Part shown: positions 1 to 9,099 of the stretch, in pieces | Position numbering within the stretch: position 1 is the stretch's first letter | Layout: each line of letters begins with the position of its first letter | Assembly (NCBI GenBank): GCA_945874145.1 | Contig: CAMCFN010000011.1 | Location: forward strand, 1 to 64,000 | DNA length: 64,000 nucleotides | Reading direction: 5' to 3' | From: Akkermansia muciniphila | GTDB lineage: Bacteria > Verrucomicrobiota > Verrucomicrobiia > Limisphaerales > SXTU01 | The notes under the pieces: model-generated | What the model saw: only the letters and a program-made list of their open reading frames with translations | What the model was told of the DNA's origin: nothing | The model's database searches: none | Translations under genes and position numbers: made by a program

Positions 1-157
1 GCAGGATGCACGACACGAGGCCGACCACCGGGCCAATGAATCGGAATCCTGCTTTGACGCTCCGCAGTCCGAGGGAGGTTTGCTTTTGCGTGGAGTTCAC
101 TGGCGTTGAGCTTACGAGTTCAAGGGCAGGGGCCAAGCGTCATTTGACCGGGCACCT

Positions 158-187
158 AAAAAGGAGCCACCCCTCGCGGGATGGCTC
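158..187 (-). terminator. Rho-independent terminator after the sigma-like gene
   Basis: On the minus strand the stem GAGCCA/TGGCTC, extended by a CCC/GGG pair with one bulged base, is followed directly by CCTTTTT. It starts 13 bases past the stop codon of the sigma-like gene, so it most likely ends that transcript. The first 157 bases of the window hold no gene I can support. Confidence 0.75.
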
Positions 188-199
188 GTTTCGCGGTGC

Positions 200-880
200 T
201 CACGCCGTGCGGCGATCCAACCGACACGCCATCTGCTCACGCAGGGCGGTCAGGTTTTCGCGCCAGCGCGGCGTGCGCTGAATCAGGTGCAGCACGTCGG
301 CGCCCATGAACGAGCGCACGAGCTCCGTGAGCTGGTTGCGCCAGCTCTGGACGGTGCTGCGACAAACGCCATGGCGCGTCGCCACTTCTTGCAGCCGGAT
401 GTCGTCAGCCATGCAGTGCAGGACTGCCAGCGCCTTTTCGTCCAGCGTGGCGACCAGCGCCTGCCAGTCGAGGTTTCGAGCGGCGGTCTCGGACGGGTCT
501 TCACAGTCACTGGCGAGGAGGTCGCCCAGCGTCATCGGATCATCCAAGGATTGCTCCTCAGCCGGGATGGGCGCGGCCAGTGAGGTGACGCGACTATTGC
601 CAACAATCTGCGTGCGACTGCCCATGGCGTCGCTGCGACTCGCACTGTGACTGCGCCGGCCGCAGCGGATGTGCAGCATCGTGTAGTAGGCGATGTTGCC
701 CGGTGTGACTTGCTTGCCGTTGGCCCGGGCGCGGGCGAGCAGGCGGGCGGCCATCAACGTGGCATCCTGCAGGACTTCCTCGGCGTCCTCGGCGCCAACG
801 AAGGAAACCTGGTGCGGGATCATGTGGCGGAGGCGGGGGACAATTTCATCGATGAGGACAGTATCGGCGTGGGAACTCAT
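200..880 (-). CDS. Sigma-70/ECF-like regulator
   Basis: 226 aa. The C-terminal half has a helix-turn-helix of sigma region 4 type (around residues 158-190, LQEVATRHGVCRSTVQSW), and the N-terminal half has a helical segment resembling region 2 (EDAEEVLQDATLMAARLL). A likely role is directing RNA polymerase to a small promoter set. The middle (about residues 75-135) is polar and poorly conserved-looking. The ATG has a good ribosome site (AGGAG, 4-5 bases upstream). No anti-sigma gene is visible nearby. Its position beside a tRNA-Leu fragment and tandem 12-mers suggests it belongs to the end of an integrated element. Alternative: a small DNA-binding protein that only resembles a sigma factor. 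Confidence 0.65.
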   Translation of the reverse strand: MSSHADTVLIDEIVPRLRHMIPHQVSFVGAEDAEEVLQDATLMAARLLARARANGKQVTPGNIAYYTMLHIRCGRRSHSASRSDAMGSRTQIVGNSRVTSLAAPIPAEEQSLDDPMTLGDLLASDCEDPSETAARNLDWQALVATLDEKALAVLHCMADDIRLQEVATRHGVCRSTVQSWRNQLTELVRSFMGADVLHLIQRTPRWRENLTALREQMACRLDRRTA

Positions 881-1369
881 AATCTCCTGGGGTGACCAAC
901 GTGGACCCGTGGAATGGCCGCTCCCGCCAGCGGCAGGAGATCACGGCCGTGGCGGGGAAGGGGCAGCTAGGCTTACCTTCAAGGGTTTATAGCCCCGGGG
1001 ATGGGGGCTGTTGCGGGGCGGCGGGCGGGGGGCTCAGGCAACAAGGTCAGCGACACACGATCGGAGCGAGGACTAGGTGGTGGACTCCCCTGCCCCGGTG
1101 ATGCGCTGCTCAGCCGCAGGTTCCGGCAGCGACCAAGAGGCTGCGACTAAGCGGAGCGATCCTGTCGTGGACGAGGGAAAAAGCTGCCACCGAAATCCGG
1201 CCAGAAAGTTGTGCCACTTTTTGTGCCACTTTTTGTGCCACTTTCATGGTTTTCTTGAAAGGGTTGTGAAACCTTAGTAACCCAGACAAAACCTGCATTT
1301 CGACCAATAAACACGGCACTATATGTGCACTTTATTGAAACGGAACGAAACCCCTTGAAACCGCTAAAA
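881..1369. other. Gene-poor stretch, probable element edge
   Basis: About 490 bases without a convincing gene on either strand. The right half is markedly less GC-rich than its surroundings. It holds three perfect tandem 12-mers (1209-1244) and, between 1255 and 1365, several copies of a TGAAAC/CGAAAC word. It ends exactly where a truncated tRNA-Leu begins. No integrase is present in the window. Confidence 0.5.
1209..1244. repeat. Three tandem 12-mers (TTGTGCCACTTT)
   Basis: Three perfect head-to-tail copies of TTGTGCCACTTT (AAAGTGGCACAA on the other strand). The 12-bp period is close to one helical turn, as in protein-binding iterons or integrase arm sites. It does not match the spacing of a sigma-54 promoter although TGGCAC is present. 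Confidence 0.85.
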
Positions 1370-1413
1370 GTGGAATTTTAAGTCCCGTGCGTCTGCCATT
1401 TCGCCACACCGGC
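1370..1413 (-). tRNA. Truncated tRNA-Leu(UAA), 5' fragment
   Basis: Read on the minus strand, 44 bases match the 5' part of a bacterial tRNA-Leu: acceptor strand GCCGGTG, a D-arm with GCG/CGC stem and GGCAGA loop, then anticodon loop CTTAAAA (anticodon UAA). The anticodon stem is imperfect (one C-A and one G-T pair). No long variable arm, T-arm or 3' acceptor strand follows, so it cannot be a functional tRNA. The break lies just past the anticodon arm, a common crossover point for tyrosine integrases. Confidence 0.7.
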
Positions 1414-1540
1414 TTGCTCCGAAAACCCAAGTCAGGAGGACTGACTGGAGAGGAACCTACAGCGAGCTAGATTCAAGAACCACCCCCAAAACTAGCTCAC
1501 CCATTAAAACTGGCCAACACCGCCCAGAATTCGTCCGGCA

Positions 1541-2164
1541 TCAAGGCAGCGGCTTCACGAAGATGTTCTTGTAGTGGATCTCGCTGCCCGGGTCGTGACC
1601 TTGGAGGGCGAAGGTGCCGCTGGCGATGAGCCGGCCCGGGTTCCCTTTCCGCTGCGGTTGCTCCTCCTCGGTGTAGTCCACGATCACCTTGCCGTTGACG
1701 CTGGTGGTGACGTGCTTGCCGACGACCTTGATGGTCATTGTGAACCATTCGCCGTCCTTCGCGGGCGCTTCCAGATTGTCCTTCACGTTGTAAAGGCCGG
1801 CCGTCTTCTTTGGGTCGCCGTGCGTGTTGTTGACCTGCACCTCGTAGCCTTTCGCCGGCCAGCCGTCCTTTTGGAACTCGGTGTGGAAATAGACGCCGGA
1901 GTTCGCCTTGGCCCGGGTGCTGATGTCCAGCTTCAGCTCGAAGTTCTTGAATTTGCCGCTGTTCACATCGCCCACATAGAACAGGTGCGCGCGCGGGCCT
2001 TTCACAATCAGCTCGCCGTTCTCGACCTTGAAGGTGTCGGGATTCTCGTTCGCCTTCCAGCCGGCGAGCGACTTGCCATCAAAGAGCGAAATCCAGCCGT
2101 GCTTGTCCGCCGCAGAGGCGACGCAGGCAACGGCGAGGAACAACGAGAACAGGGACTTTTTCAT
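1541..2164 (-). CDS. Secreted DUF1080 (3-keto-disaccharide hydrolase-like) protein
   Basis: 207 aa with a cleavable signal peptide (about residues 1-18, ending VASA). The rest is one DUF1080 domain, a concanavalin-like beta sandwich: the start WISLFDGKSLAGW, the central NSGVYFHTEF and the end GSEIHYKNIFVKPL are typical. Family members are linked to glycoside binding or 3-keto-glycoside hydrolysis outside the cytoplasm. It is transcribed divergently from the PSCyt1/DUF1501 pair across a 141-bp gap that probably carries both promoters. The substrate cannot be read from the sequence. Confidence 0.9.
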   Translation of the reverse strand: MKKSLFSLFLAVACVASAADKHGWISLFDGKSLAGWKANENPDTFKVENGELIVKGPRAHLFYVGDVNSGKFKNFELKLDISTRAKANSGVYFHTEFQKDGWPAKGYEVQVNNTHGDPKKTAGLYNVKDNLEAPAKDGEWFTMTIKVVGKHVTTSVNGKVIVDYTEEEQPQRKGNPGRLIASGTFALQGHDPGSEIHYKNIFVKPLP

Positions 2165-2305
2165 GAAATGATTGCTTTGAAACGGGTGAACTGCCCGGCC
2201 AACGTAGTCAAACGGTCAAGACGGCGTCAATCGCGCTCCCGCCCGCGCGAGGAGTCGCTGAAACAAACCGACCCTGACACACGTCCAACGCCAAGACTAA
2301 CTACC

Positions 2306-5300
2306 ATGGCCACGCACGCAACTCTCCTCGCCCTCCTGACTGGAGCCGCGCTCACGCTTTCGGCGGCGGAAGCCAAGAAGGCTCCTCTCGACTTGAGCAA
2401 GCTTCCACCCACCGCCAGCGCTCCGGTGGATTTTGCGCGCGACATCCAACCGCTCTTCGCCGCGAAGTGCTATTCCTGCCACGGCGCAGAGAAGCAGAAG
2501 GGCGGCCTGCGCCTCGACATCAAGGTCGCCGCGCTTGAAGGCGGCGACAACGGCAAGGTCTTCATCCCCGGCAAGAGCGCCGAGAGCAAGCTGGTCCACG
2601 CGCTCGCAGGCATTGGCGAGGCGGGCATCATGCCGCCCAAGGACAAACCGCTCACGCCCGCCGAGATCGGCAAAGTCCGCGCGTGGATTGATGCCGGTGC
2701 TGTTTGGCCGGACGACGGGATGCTCGCGGTGAAGAAGTCCGACCACTGGGCGTATCAGCCGGCGAAGCGGCCGGCGGTTCCCGGCACGGGCAATGCGATT
2801 GACGCTTTTGTTCGTGCCCGGCTCGCAAAGGAGAGGCTCCAGCCTTCGCCCGAGGCCAGCCGCCCCACGCTCATCCGCCGCCTTTCGCTCGACCTCCTCG
2901 GCCTGCCGCCCAAACCGGAGGAAGTCCGCGCGTTTGTCAGCGACACTTCACCCAACGCCTACGAGAAGCTGGTGGACCGACTGCTCGCGTCGCCGCACTT
3001 CGGTGAGCGCTGGGGGCGCCACTGGCTCGACCTCGCGCGCTATGCGGACAGCGACGGTTACGAGAAGGACAAGCCGCGCCCCTTTGCCTACACCTACCGA
3101 GACTGGGTCATTCAGGCCATCAACAGCGACCTGCCCTTCGACCAGTTCAGCATCCGGCAGCTCGCCGGCGACCTGCTCCCGAACGCGACGCACGCGCAGA
3201 AGGTTGCCACCGGCTTCCATCGCCAGACGCTCACGAACACCGAGGGCGGCACGGACCAGGAGGAGTTCCGCTGCAAAGCCGTCGTGGACCGCGTGAGCAC
3301 CACCGCGACCGTGTGGCTGGGCACGACGATGGGCTGCGCCGAGTGCCACTCGCACAAATACGACCCCTTCACGCAGCGCGAGTTCTATTCGCTCTTCGCC
3401 TTCTTCAACAACGCGAACGAGAAGGCCATTCCCGCGCCGAATGCCGAGGAACAAATGGCTTACGACAAAGCCAAACAAGCTCACGACGCCGAAACCGCCA
3501 AGCTCAAGACCGCGCTCGACGCCTACGCGAAGAGCGAGCTCACCTCCAAGCTCGATGCTTGGCTCAAAATCGCGTCGCTAGACGCCGTCCCTTGGCGCGC
3601 GCTCACGCCGGACAAGCTCGCCGCCAAGAACGGCACGACGCTCAAAGCCGACAAGGAAGCCGTCATCACTGCCAGTGGCACGCTCCCGGACAAGGACACT
3701 TACACGGTCGAGGCCAAGCTGGCGCTCAAACGCCTCACTGGCTTCCGGCTGGAAGCGATTGACGATCCCGATCCGAAGAAGGGCGCGGGCCGCTCGAAGG
3801 ACGGCAACTTCGTGCTGACCAAGTTCGGCGTGAAGCTGTTCGTGCCTGGCCAGTTCGAGGGGAAGGATTTGGAACTGGCAACCGCCAAGGCCGATTTCTC
3901 GCAGGCCAAGTTTCCGGTGGAGGCCGTGCTCAAGGGCGAGGACACGGCGGGTTGGGCCATTTCGCCGCAACAGCAGAAATCGCACGTCGCGGTCTTCGAG
4001 CTGAAGTCGCCGCTCGACGTGCCCGAGGGCACGCGGCTCGTCTTCACGCTCGACCACCAATACAAAGAGACTTACCTGCTCGGCCAGTTCCGCCTCGCCG
4101 CCACGGACGCGGCCGGCCCGCTGAAGCCTGATTTCACGCCGGATGCTGTGGCTGTCGCGCTCGCCGCCAAACCCGATCAGCGCACCGCGAAGCAGACCGA
4201 GGCACTCGCCAAATACTTCCGCGAGCAGGTGGACGAGCAGGGGAAGAAGCTGCAGGCCGTGATTGACGACCATGCCAAGAAAGCTCCCGCCCCGTCCGCC
4301 ACCACCGCCGCCGTGCTCGCCGAGGAACCGGGCGTGCGCAAGACCTTCACGCATGTGCGCGGCAACTTCCTTGACAAGGGCGTCGAAGTCCGGGCGGCTG
4401 TGCCCGCCGTGCTGCACGCGCTCAAGCCACGCGCCGCGCAACCGGACCGGCTCGACCTTGCGCAGTGGCTCTTCGCGCCGGAGAACCCGCTCACCGCGCG
4501 CGTCTCGGTGAACCATGTCTGGAAAATCCTCTTCGGCCGCGGTCTCGTCGGCACCGTAGAGGACTTCGGCAAGCAGGGCGAGAAGCCCACGCACCCGGAA
4601 TTGCTCGACTGGCTGGCCTCGGAGTTCCCGCGCCTCGGTTGGAGCCGCAAGGCGCTCATCAAGTCCATCGTCACCAGCGCGACTTACAAGCAAGCCTCGC
4701 TCAACCGCCCTGAGCTTCAGGAGCGCGACCCGAACAATCTTCTCCTCGCCCGCCAGAACCGCCTGCGCCTCGAAGCCGAGACCGTCCGCGATGCTTATCT
4801 CGCCGCGAGCGGCCTGCTCAACCCGAAGATTGGCGGCCCGAGCATCCGCCCGCCGCTGCCCGCCGACATCGCCGCGCTCGGCTATGCGAACTCGGTGAAG
4901 TGGATCGAGAGCAAGGGCGATGAGAAGAACCGGCGCGGCCTCTACATCTTCTTTCAGCGCACCGTGCCGTATCCGATGCTGATGACCTTCGATGCGCCCG
5001 ACTCAAACTCTACCTGCGCCCGCCGCGAACGCAGCAACACGCCGCTTCAAGCGCTCACGCTGCTCAACGACCCGGTCTTCTTCGAGTGCGCGCAGCAGCT
5101 CGGCGCGCGCATGGCCGAGGTGCCCACCGCCGATGCCGCCGAGCGCATCCGCCACGGCTTCGAGCGCGCCCTCGCCCGCCCGCCCAGCGCCGAGGAACTG
5201 GCCCGCCTGCTGAAACTCTACGAAGCCCAGCTCAAGCTCGCACAGGCCAACGCCGACGGCGCGGCGAAGATTGTCGGTGCGAAGCAAGCCGCCCCCGAGG

Positions 5301-5374
5301 TCCCGGAGAAAGCCACGCTTATCGCGCTGGGCCGGGTGATATTGAACCTGGATGAATTCTTCACGCGTGATTGA
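2306..5374 (+). CDS. PSCyt1/DUF1549/DUF1553 planctomycete-type cytochrome protein
   Basis: 1022 aa from the ATG at 2306; the frame stays open much further upstream, but only this start gives a signal peptide (residues 1-21) and it clears the divergent gene. A cytochrome c motif CYSCH lies at residues 55-59, followed by GGLRLD, typical of PSCyt1. DUF1549 follows at roughly 150-350 (WGRHWLDLARYADSDGYE) and DUF1553 at roughly 690-960 (NHVWKILFGRGLV). Such proteins occur next to DUF1501 proteins in Planctomycetes and Verrucomicrobia and are thought to act in oxidative breakdown of complex carbohydrates in the periplasm; the exact reaction is unknown. The DUF1501 gene follows after 3 bases, so they are one operon. 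Confidence 0.92.
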   Translation: MATHATLLALLTGAALTLSAAEAKKAPLDLSKLPPTASAPVDFARDIQPLFAAKCYSCHGAEKQKGGLRLDIKVAALEGGDNGKVFIPGKSAESKLVHALAGIGEAGIMPPKDKPLTPAEIGKVRAWIDAGAVWPDDGMLAVKKSDHWAYQPAKRPAVPGTGNAIDAFVRARLAKERLQPSPEASRPTLIRRLSLDLLGLPPKPEEVRAFVSDTSPNAYEKLVDRLLASPHFGERWGRHWLDLARYADSDGYEKDKPRPFAYTYRDWVIQAINSDLPFDQFSIRQLAGDLLPNATHAQKVATGFHRQTLTNTEGGTDQEEFRCKAVVDRVSTTATVWLGTTMGCAECHSHKYDPFTQREFYSLFAFFNNANEKAIPAPNAEEQMAYDKAKQAHDAETAKLKTALDAYAKSELTSKLDAWLKIASLDAVPWRALTPDKLAAKNGTTLKADKEAVITASGTLPDKDTYTVEAKLALKRLTGFRLEAIDDPDPKKGAGRSKDGNFVLTKFGVKLFVPGQFEGKDLELATAKADFSQAKFPVEAVLKGEDTAGWAISPQQQKSHVAVFELKSPLDVPEGTRLVFTLDHQYKETYLLGQFRLAATDAAGPLKPDFTPDAVAVALAAKPDQRTAKQTEALAKYFREQVDEQGKKLQAVIDDHAKKAPAPSATTAAVLAEEPGVRKTFTHVRGNFLDKGVEVRAAVPAVLHALKPRAAQPDRLDLAQWLFAPENPLTARVSVNHVWKILFGRGLVGTVEDFGKQGEKPTHPELLDWLASEFPRLGWSRKALIKSIVTSATYKQASLNRPELQERDPNNLLLARQNRLRLEAETVRDAYLAASGLLNPKIGGPSIRPPLPADIAALGYANSVKWIESKGDEKNRRGLYIFFQRTVPYPMLMTFDAPDSNSTCARRERSNTPLQALTLLNDPVFFECAQQLGARMAEVPTADAAERIRHGFERALARPPSAEELARLLKLYEAQLKLAQANADGAAKIVGAKQAAPEVPEKATLIALGRVILNLDEFFTRD

Positions 5375-5377
5375 GCC

Positions 5378-6859
5378 ATGAACCTCCGACCTGAAATGTC
5401 CCCGTCCGAAGTCGTCAACCTCACCCGCCGTGATTTCCTCGCCAGCACCGGCATGGGCACGCTTGCGCTCGCGTCGCTGCTGGCGGAGAAGGGTTACGCC
5501 GCGCCGTCCGCTGACCCGCTTGCGCCGCGCGCGTCGCATTTCGCCCCGCGCGCCAAGAACTGCATCCTCATCTATTTCGAGGGCGCGCCGAGCCACATTG
5601 ACCTCTACGACCCCAAGCCGAAGCTCAACACGATGACCGGCCAGAAACTGCCGGACGAGATGCTGGAGAAGGTGCGCTTCGCGTTCATCAAGAAGGAGGG
5701 CGTGCGGCTCATGGGCAGCCCGCGCAAATTCACCAAGCATGGCCAGTGCGGCACCGAGATGAGCGATTTGCTCCCGCACATCGGCTCCATCGCGGACGAC
5801 GTCTGCCTCGTGCGCTCGATGCACACGACGCAGTTCAACCACCATCCCGGGCAGCTGATGATGAACTGCGGCTCGCCGTTGTTCGGTCGGCCGACGCTTG
5901 GCTCGTGGCTCACCTACGGCCTCGGCAACGAGTCGCGCGACCTGCCTGCCTACGTCGTGCTTCACGCGGGGCGCGGCTCCAGCGCGGGCGCAAGCGCGTG
6001 GTCCAGCGGCTTCCTGCCCAGCAGTTACGCTGGCGTGCTCTTCCGCAACCAAGGCGACCCCGTGCTCAACCTCGGGAACCCACCCGGCTTCACCGACGAG
6101 ATGCAGCACCTCGGCCTCGATGCCATCGGTGACCTGAACCGCCTCCGCCACAAGCATGTGGCCGATCCGGAAATCGCCTCGCGCATCGGCGCGTATGAAC
6201 TCGCCGGCCGGATGCAGGCCGCGACGCCGGAGCTGATGGACTTGAGCAAGGAATCGCAGGCGACGCTCGACCTCTACGGCGTCGGGCGGAAGTCCCGCGA
6301 GAACCCCGGCGGACGCGGCGGCGGGCCGGAGACTTACTCGACCTTCTCGCGCAACTGCCTGCTTGCCCGTCGGATGGTCGAGCGCGGCGTGCGCTTCGTC
6401 ACGCTGCTGCACGCCTCGTGGGACCACCACAGCAACATCAACCAGGAACTCCCCTTCTGCGCCGGCATGGCGGACCAGCCCATCGCCGCACTGGTGCGCG
6501 ACCTGAAGCAGCGCGGGATGCTCGATGACACCATGATCATCTGGGCGAGCGAGTTTGGCCGCACACCACTCGGGGAAAACCGTAACAGTTCCGGCGTGGT
6601 CTCTGGTCGCGACCACCATCCGTTCGCCTTCTCCATGTGGCTGGCTGGCGGCGGCATCAAGGGCGGTCAGGTCATCGGCGAGACGGATGAAATCGGTTGG
6701 GGCATTGTCAAGGATCCGGTCGCCGTGCCGGACTTGCACGCAACCATTCTCAGGCAGTTCGGTTTCGACCACGAACGGCTGACGTATCGCTCCCAAGGGC
6801 TCGACTTCAAACTCACCGGCTTCGAGGGGGCCAGAGTTGTCAACCAGATGCTGGCTTGA
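5378..6859 (+). CDS. DUF1501 protein with Tat signal
   Basis: 493 aa. A twin-arginine motif (TRRDFLAST, Arg17-Arg18) and hydrophobic stretch mark Tat export of a folded protein. The body is one DUF1501 domain with alkaline phosphatase/sulfatase-like features: YFEGAPSHIDLYDPKP near the start, IIWASEFGRTP, and HHPFAFSMWLAGGGI near the end, which include candidate metal ligands. It starts 3 bases after the PSCyt1 gene, the usual pairing. It probably works with that cytochrome protein in the periplasm; the substrate is unknown. Confidence 0.92.
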   Translation: MNLRPEMSPSEVVNLTRRDFLASTGMGTLALASLLAEKGYAAPSADPLAPRASHFAPRAKNCILIYFEGAPSHIDLYDPKPKLNTMTGQKLPDEMLEKVRFAFIKKEGVRLMGSPRKFTKHGQCGTEMSDLLPHIGSIADDVCLVRSMHTTQFNHHPGQLMMNCGSPLFGRPTLGSWLTYGLGNESRDLPAYVVLHAGRGSSAGASAWSSGFLPSSYAGVLFRNQGDPVLNLGNPPGFTDEMQHLGLDAIGDLNRLRHKHVADPEIASRIGAYELAGRMQAATPELMDLSKESQATLDLYGVGRKSRENPGGRGGGPETYSTFSRNCLLARRMVERGVRFVTLLHASWDHHSNINQELPFCAGMADQPIAALVRDLKQRGMLDDTMIIWASEFGRTPLGENRNSSGVVSGRDHHPFAFSMWLAGGGIKGGQVIGETDEIGWGIVKDPVAVPDLHATILRQFGFDHERLTYRSQGLDFKLTGFEGARVVNQMLA

Positions 6860-6926
6860 CCCATCGCCTCCGCCCCGCCGTAATCCCGCGAATCCTTGAC
6901 CGGCCAGACTGGTCTGAACACACAAC

Positions 6927-7835
6927 ATGAAACTGCATCGTTCCTTACTCGCCCTTGCTGCCGCCGCCGTGCTGGCCGCGCTGCCCACGTTCGCCGCGCC
7001 GATTCCTGACGAGGCCAAAATCAACGGTTTCGCCATCGGCTGCCAAGCTTACACCTTCAACCGCTTCTCCGTCTTCGAGGCCATCGAGAAGACCGCCGAG
7101 GCGGGCGGGAAGAGCATCGAGTTTTATCCCGGCCAGTTCCTGACCAAGGAAGACAAGCTGGCCAAGAAGAACCCGTGGAACCACGATGCCTCGCCCGAGG
7201 TCATCGCTCAGGTGAAGGCCAAGCTCGCGCAGCACAAGGTCCGTGCGGTCAACTACGGCGTCGTCACCATCCCCAAGGACGAGGCGGCGGCGCGGAAGAT
7301 CTTTGAGTTCGCGAAGACGATGGGCCTCTACGGCATCACCACCGAGTCCGTGGATAACCTCGATCTCATCGAGAAGCTCGTGAAGGAATACGACATCCGC
7401 GTCGGGATTCACCAGCACGCCAAGCGGTTCAAGAAGGAGCGCGACGCGCAGGGCAATCAGGTCATTGATCCGAGCTACAAGGTCTGGGATCCGACCTTCA
7501 TCCGTGACCAGGTGGCGAAGCGCGACAAGCGCATCGGTGCGTGCGCGGACCTCGGCCACTGGCAGACCTCCGGCATGAAGGCGCTCGACTGTGTGAAGAT
7601 CCTTGAGGGCCGCATCATGAGCGTCCACATGAAGGAGCGTGCCGCACTCGGGTCCGGCCAGCACGACACCATCTTTGGCACCGGCATCACGGACATGGGG
7701 GCCATCCTCGCCGAACTGAAGCGGCAAAAATTCGATGGCAACATCTCCATCGAATACGAATACAACTGGGACAACTCCGTGCCGGACGTGAAGCAGTGCG
7801 TGGACTTCGTCCGCAACTGGAAGCCTAAGCAGTAA
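6927..7835 (+). CDS. Secreted sugar phosphate isomerase/epimerase-like (AP-endonuclease 2 fold)
   Basis: 302 aa with signal peptide (about residues 1-23, ending TFA). The remainder is a xylose-isomerase-like TIM barrel: strands containing GCQAYTFNRFSVFEAIEKTA, an acidic metal site (KSIEFYPGQ, CADLGHW, NISIEYEYNW) and histidines (GIHQHA, SVHMKE). Family members isomerise or epimerise keto-sugars using divalent metal. It follows the DUF1501 gene by 67 bp and is closed by a strong terminator, so it may be the last gene of the PSCyt1 operon and act on the oxidised sugar products. That link is inference. Confidence 0.88.
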   Translation: MKLHRSLLALAAAAVLAALPTFAAPIPDEAKINGFAIGCQAYTFNRFSVFEAIEKTAEAGGKSIEFYPGQFLTKEDKLAKKNPWNHDASPEVIAQVKAKLAQHKVRAVNYGVVTIPKDEAAARKIFEFAKTMGLYGITTESVDNLDLIEKLVKEYDIRVGIHQHAKRFKKERDAQGNQVIDPSYKVWDPTFIRDQVAKRDKRIGACADLGHWQTSGMKALDCVKILEGRIMSVHMKERAALGSGQHDTIFGTGITDMGAILAELKRQKFDGNISIEYEYNWDNSVPDVKQCVDFVRNWKPKQ

Positions 7836-7864
7836 CCGCCAGGCCCCGGCTGTCCGAGCGTTCA

Positions 7865-7900
7865 GGGTTGAAGGGAGCGCCCTTCAACCCCGCGTTTTTT
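7865..7900 (+). terminator. Rho-independent terminator
   Basis: Perfect 11-bp stem GGGTTGAAGGG/CCCTTCAACCC with a four-base loop, then CGCG and a run of seven T. It ends the sugar isomerase transcript 30 bases after the stop. Confidence 0.9.
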
Positions 7901-7970
7901 CTGGGTGTGACCTGTTATGCCCCAGCCCGGGTAAATTCAACTCCTCTCCGCCGCGTCGAACGCACCGCTC

Positions 7971-9095
7971 GTGAAACCAAACGGCCTCTTGATGCCAGCC
8001 ATCCGCTTGCTCGCCGCCTTGATGGCAGTCGGGATTACCGCCTGCCAGAAGCCAGCACCGGAAGTTAAAAAGCAGGTGCCTGCTGATGGGGTGATGGTGA
8101 CGGTTGCGCCCACCGAAACCATTCGTGCTGACCGGAGCCTGCCGATTGTTGGCACGCTCTTCCCCAAGGACGAGGCCACGCTCTGTGCCGAGGTTGAGGG
8201 GCGGGTCGAGAAGACCACGGTGGACTTCGGGGACCGGATCACGAATGGGCAGGCCATCGCCTTCATTGACACGACCGCTTATGCCGCCGTTGGCCTGCGG
8301 GCGACGGCTGAAGTGGCCCGGGCAAAAGCCACGCTGGCCAACGCCGAGCAAAACCTTCGGCGCACCGCCGAGCTGCGCAAGGCGAACATCGCCTCCGTCA
8401 GCGACTTTGACAAAGCCACGGCCGAGGCGGAGGAGGCGCGTGCCATCCTGAAATCGGCCGAGGCTTCACAGACCATCGCGGAGCTGAACGTCTCCCGCTC
8501 CCAGCTCAAGGTGCCGTTCGATGCGGCGGTGACGGAGCGCCTCGCCGGGCCAGGGGATTTCGTCCACGTCGGCACGCCTCTCTTCCGGATCGTGAACGAC
8601 CGGCTCATCAAATACATTACGAGCGTCCCGGAGCGCTTTGCCGGCGAAGTGAAGAAGGATCAGGAAGTGCTCTTCACGGTGGACCAGTATCCAGGCCGGA
8701 CTTTCGAGGGCCGGGTGCTGCTCATCAGTCCGGCGGTGAACACCAAGACCCGCGCCTTTCCCTTCGGCGTGCTGGTAAGAAACCCCGAGCTGACGCTCAA
8801 GGCGAACGCCTTTGCCCGGGGGGAACTGATCATTGAACGCGATGTGCCCGTCCTCGTGGTGCCAGTGGAAGCCGTTGTCAATTTTGCCGGCGTGACGAAG
8901 ATTTTCGTGGTGGAAAACGGCATTGCCCATGTGCGCGAAGTGCAGGTCGGGCGCATCAAGGACGGCAAACAACAAATTCTCAGCGGCCTGAAGGCCGGGG
9001 ATTCCGTCGTGGTCACCGGACACGGCAAACTGCGCGAGGGCAGCAAGGTGACGGTGCGGAGCGCGGAGGGCACGCCGGCAAAGGCCGGCCAGTAA
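7971..9095 (+). CDS. RND efflux periplasmic adaptor (HlyD/AcrA family lipoprotein)
   Basis: 374 aa. A lipobox (ITAC, Cys25) marks a lipoprotein. The order is that of membrane fusion proteins: barrel-sandwich half (AEVEGRVEKTTVDFGDRITNG), alpha-helical hairpin (about residues 100-165, Ala/Glu-rich), second sandwich half (LKVPFDAAVTERLAGPGDFV), beta-barrel, and a C-terminal domain with GLKAGDSVVVTGHGKL. It joins the inner-membrane pump encoded 4 bases downstream to an outer-membrane channel. No TolC-type gene is adjacent, so the channel must be encoded elsewhere. Confidence 0.93.
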   Translation: MKPNGLLMPAIRLLAALMAVGITACQKPAPEVKKQVPADGVMVTVAPTETIRADRSLPIVGTLFPKDEATLCAEVEGRVEKTTVDFGDRITNGQAIAFIDTTAYAAVGLRATAEVARAKATLANAEQNLRRTAELRKANIASVSDFDKATAEAEEARAILKSAEASQTIAELNVSRSQLKVPFDAAVTERLAGPGDFVHVGTPLFRIVNDRLIKYITSVPERFAGEVKKDQEVLFTVDQYPGRTFEGRVLLISPAVNTKTRAFPFGVLVRNPELTLKANAFARGELIIERDVPVLVVPVEAVVNFAGVTKIFVVENGIAHVREVQVGRIKDGKQQILSGLKAGDSVVVTGHGKLREGSKVTVRSAEGTPAKAGQ

Positions 9096-9099
9096 GCTC

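Noticed and set aside
1209-1244. Sigma-54 promoter reading of the TGGCAC 12-mers
   Set aside because: No TTGC follows at the required spacing; the repeats are strictly tandem.
1366-1413. A complete tRNA-Leu
   Set aside because: No T-arm, variable arm or acceptor 3' strand is found past the anticodon arm.
1574-2305. The PSCyt1 frame stays open for 244 codons upstream of the chosen start
   Set aside because: This part lies opposite the well-supported DUF1080 gene and gives Arg/Val/Leu-rich, non-homologous sequence; a signal peptide starts at 2306.
5003-7036. Long minus-strand open frame (677 codons) opposite the PSCyt1/DUF1501/isomerase genes
   Set aside because: It mirrors third-position GC bias of three clear plus-strand genes and has no recognisable domain.
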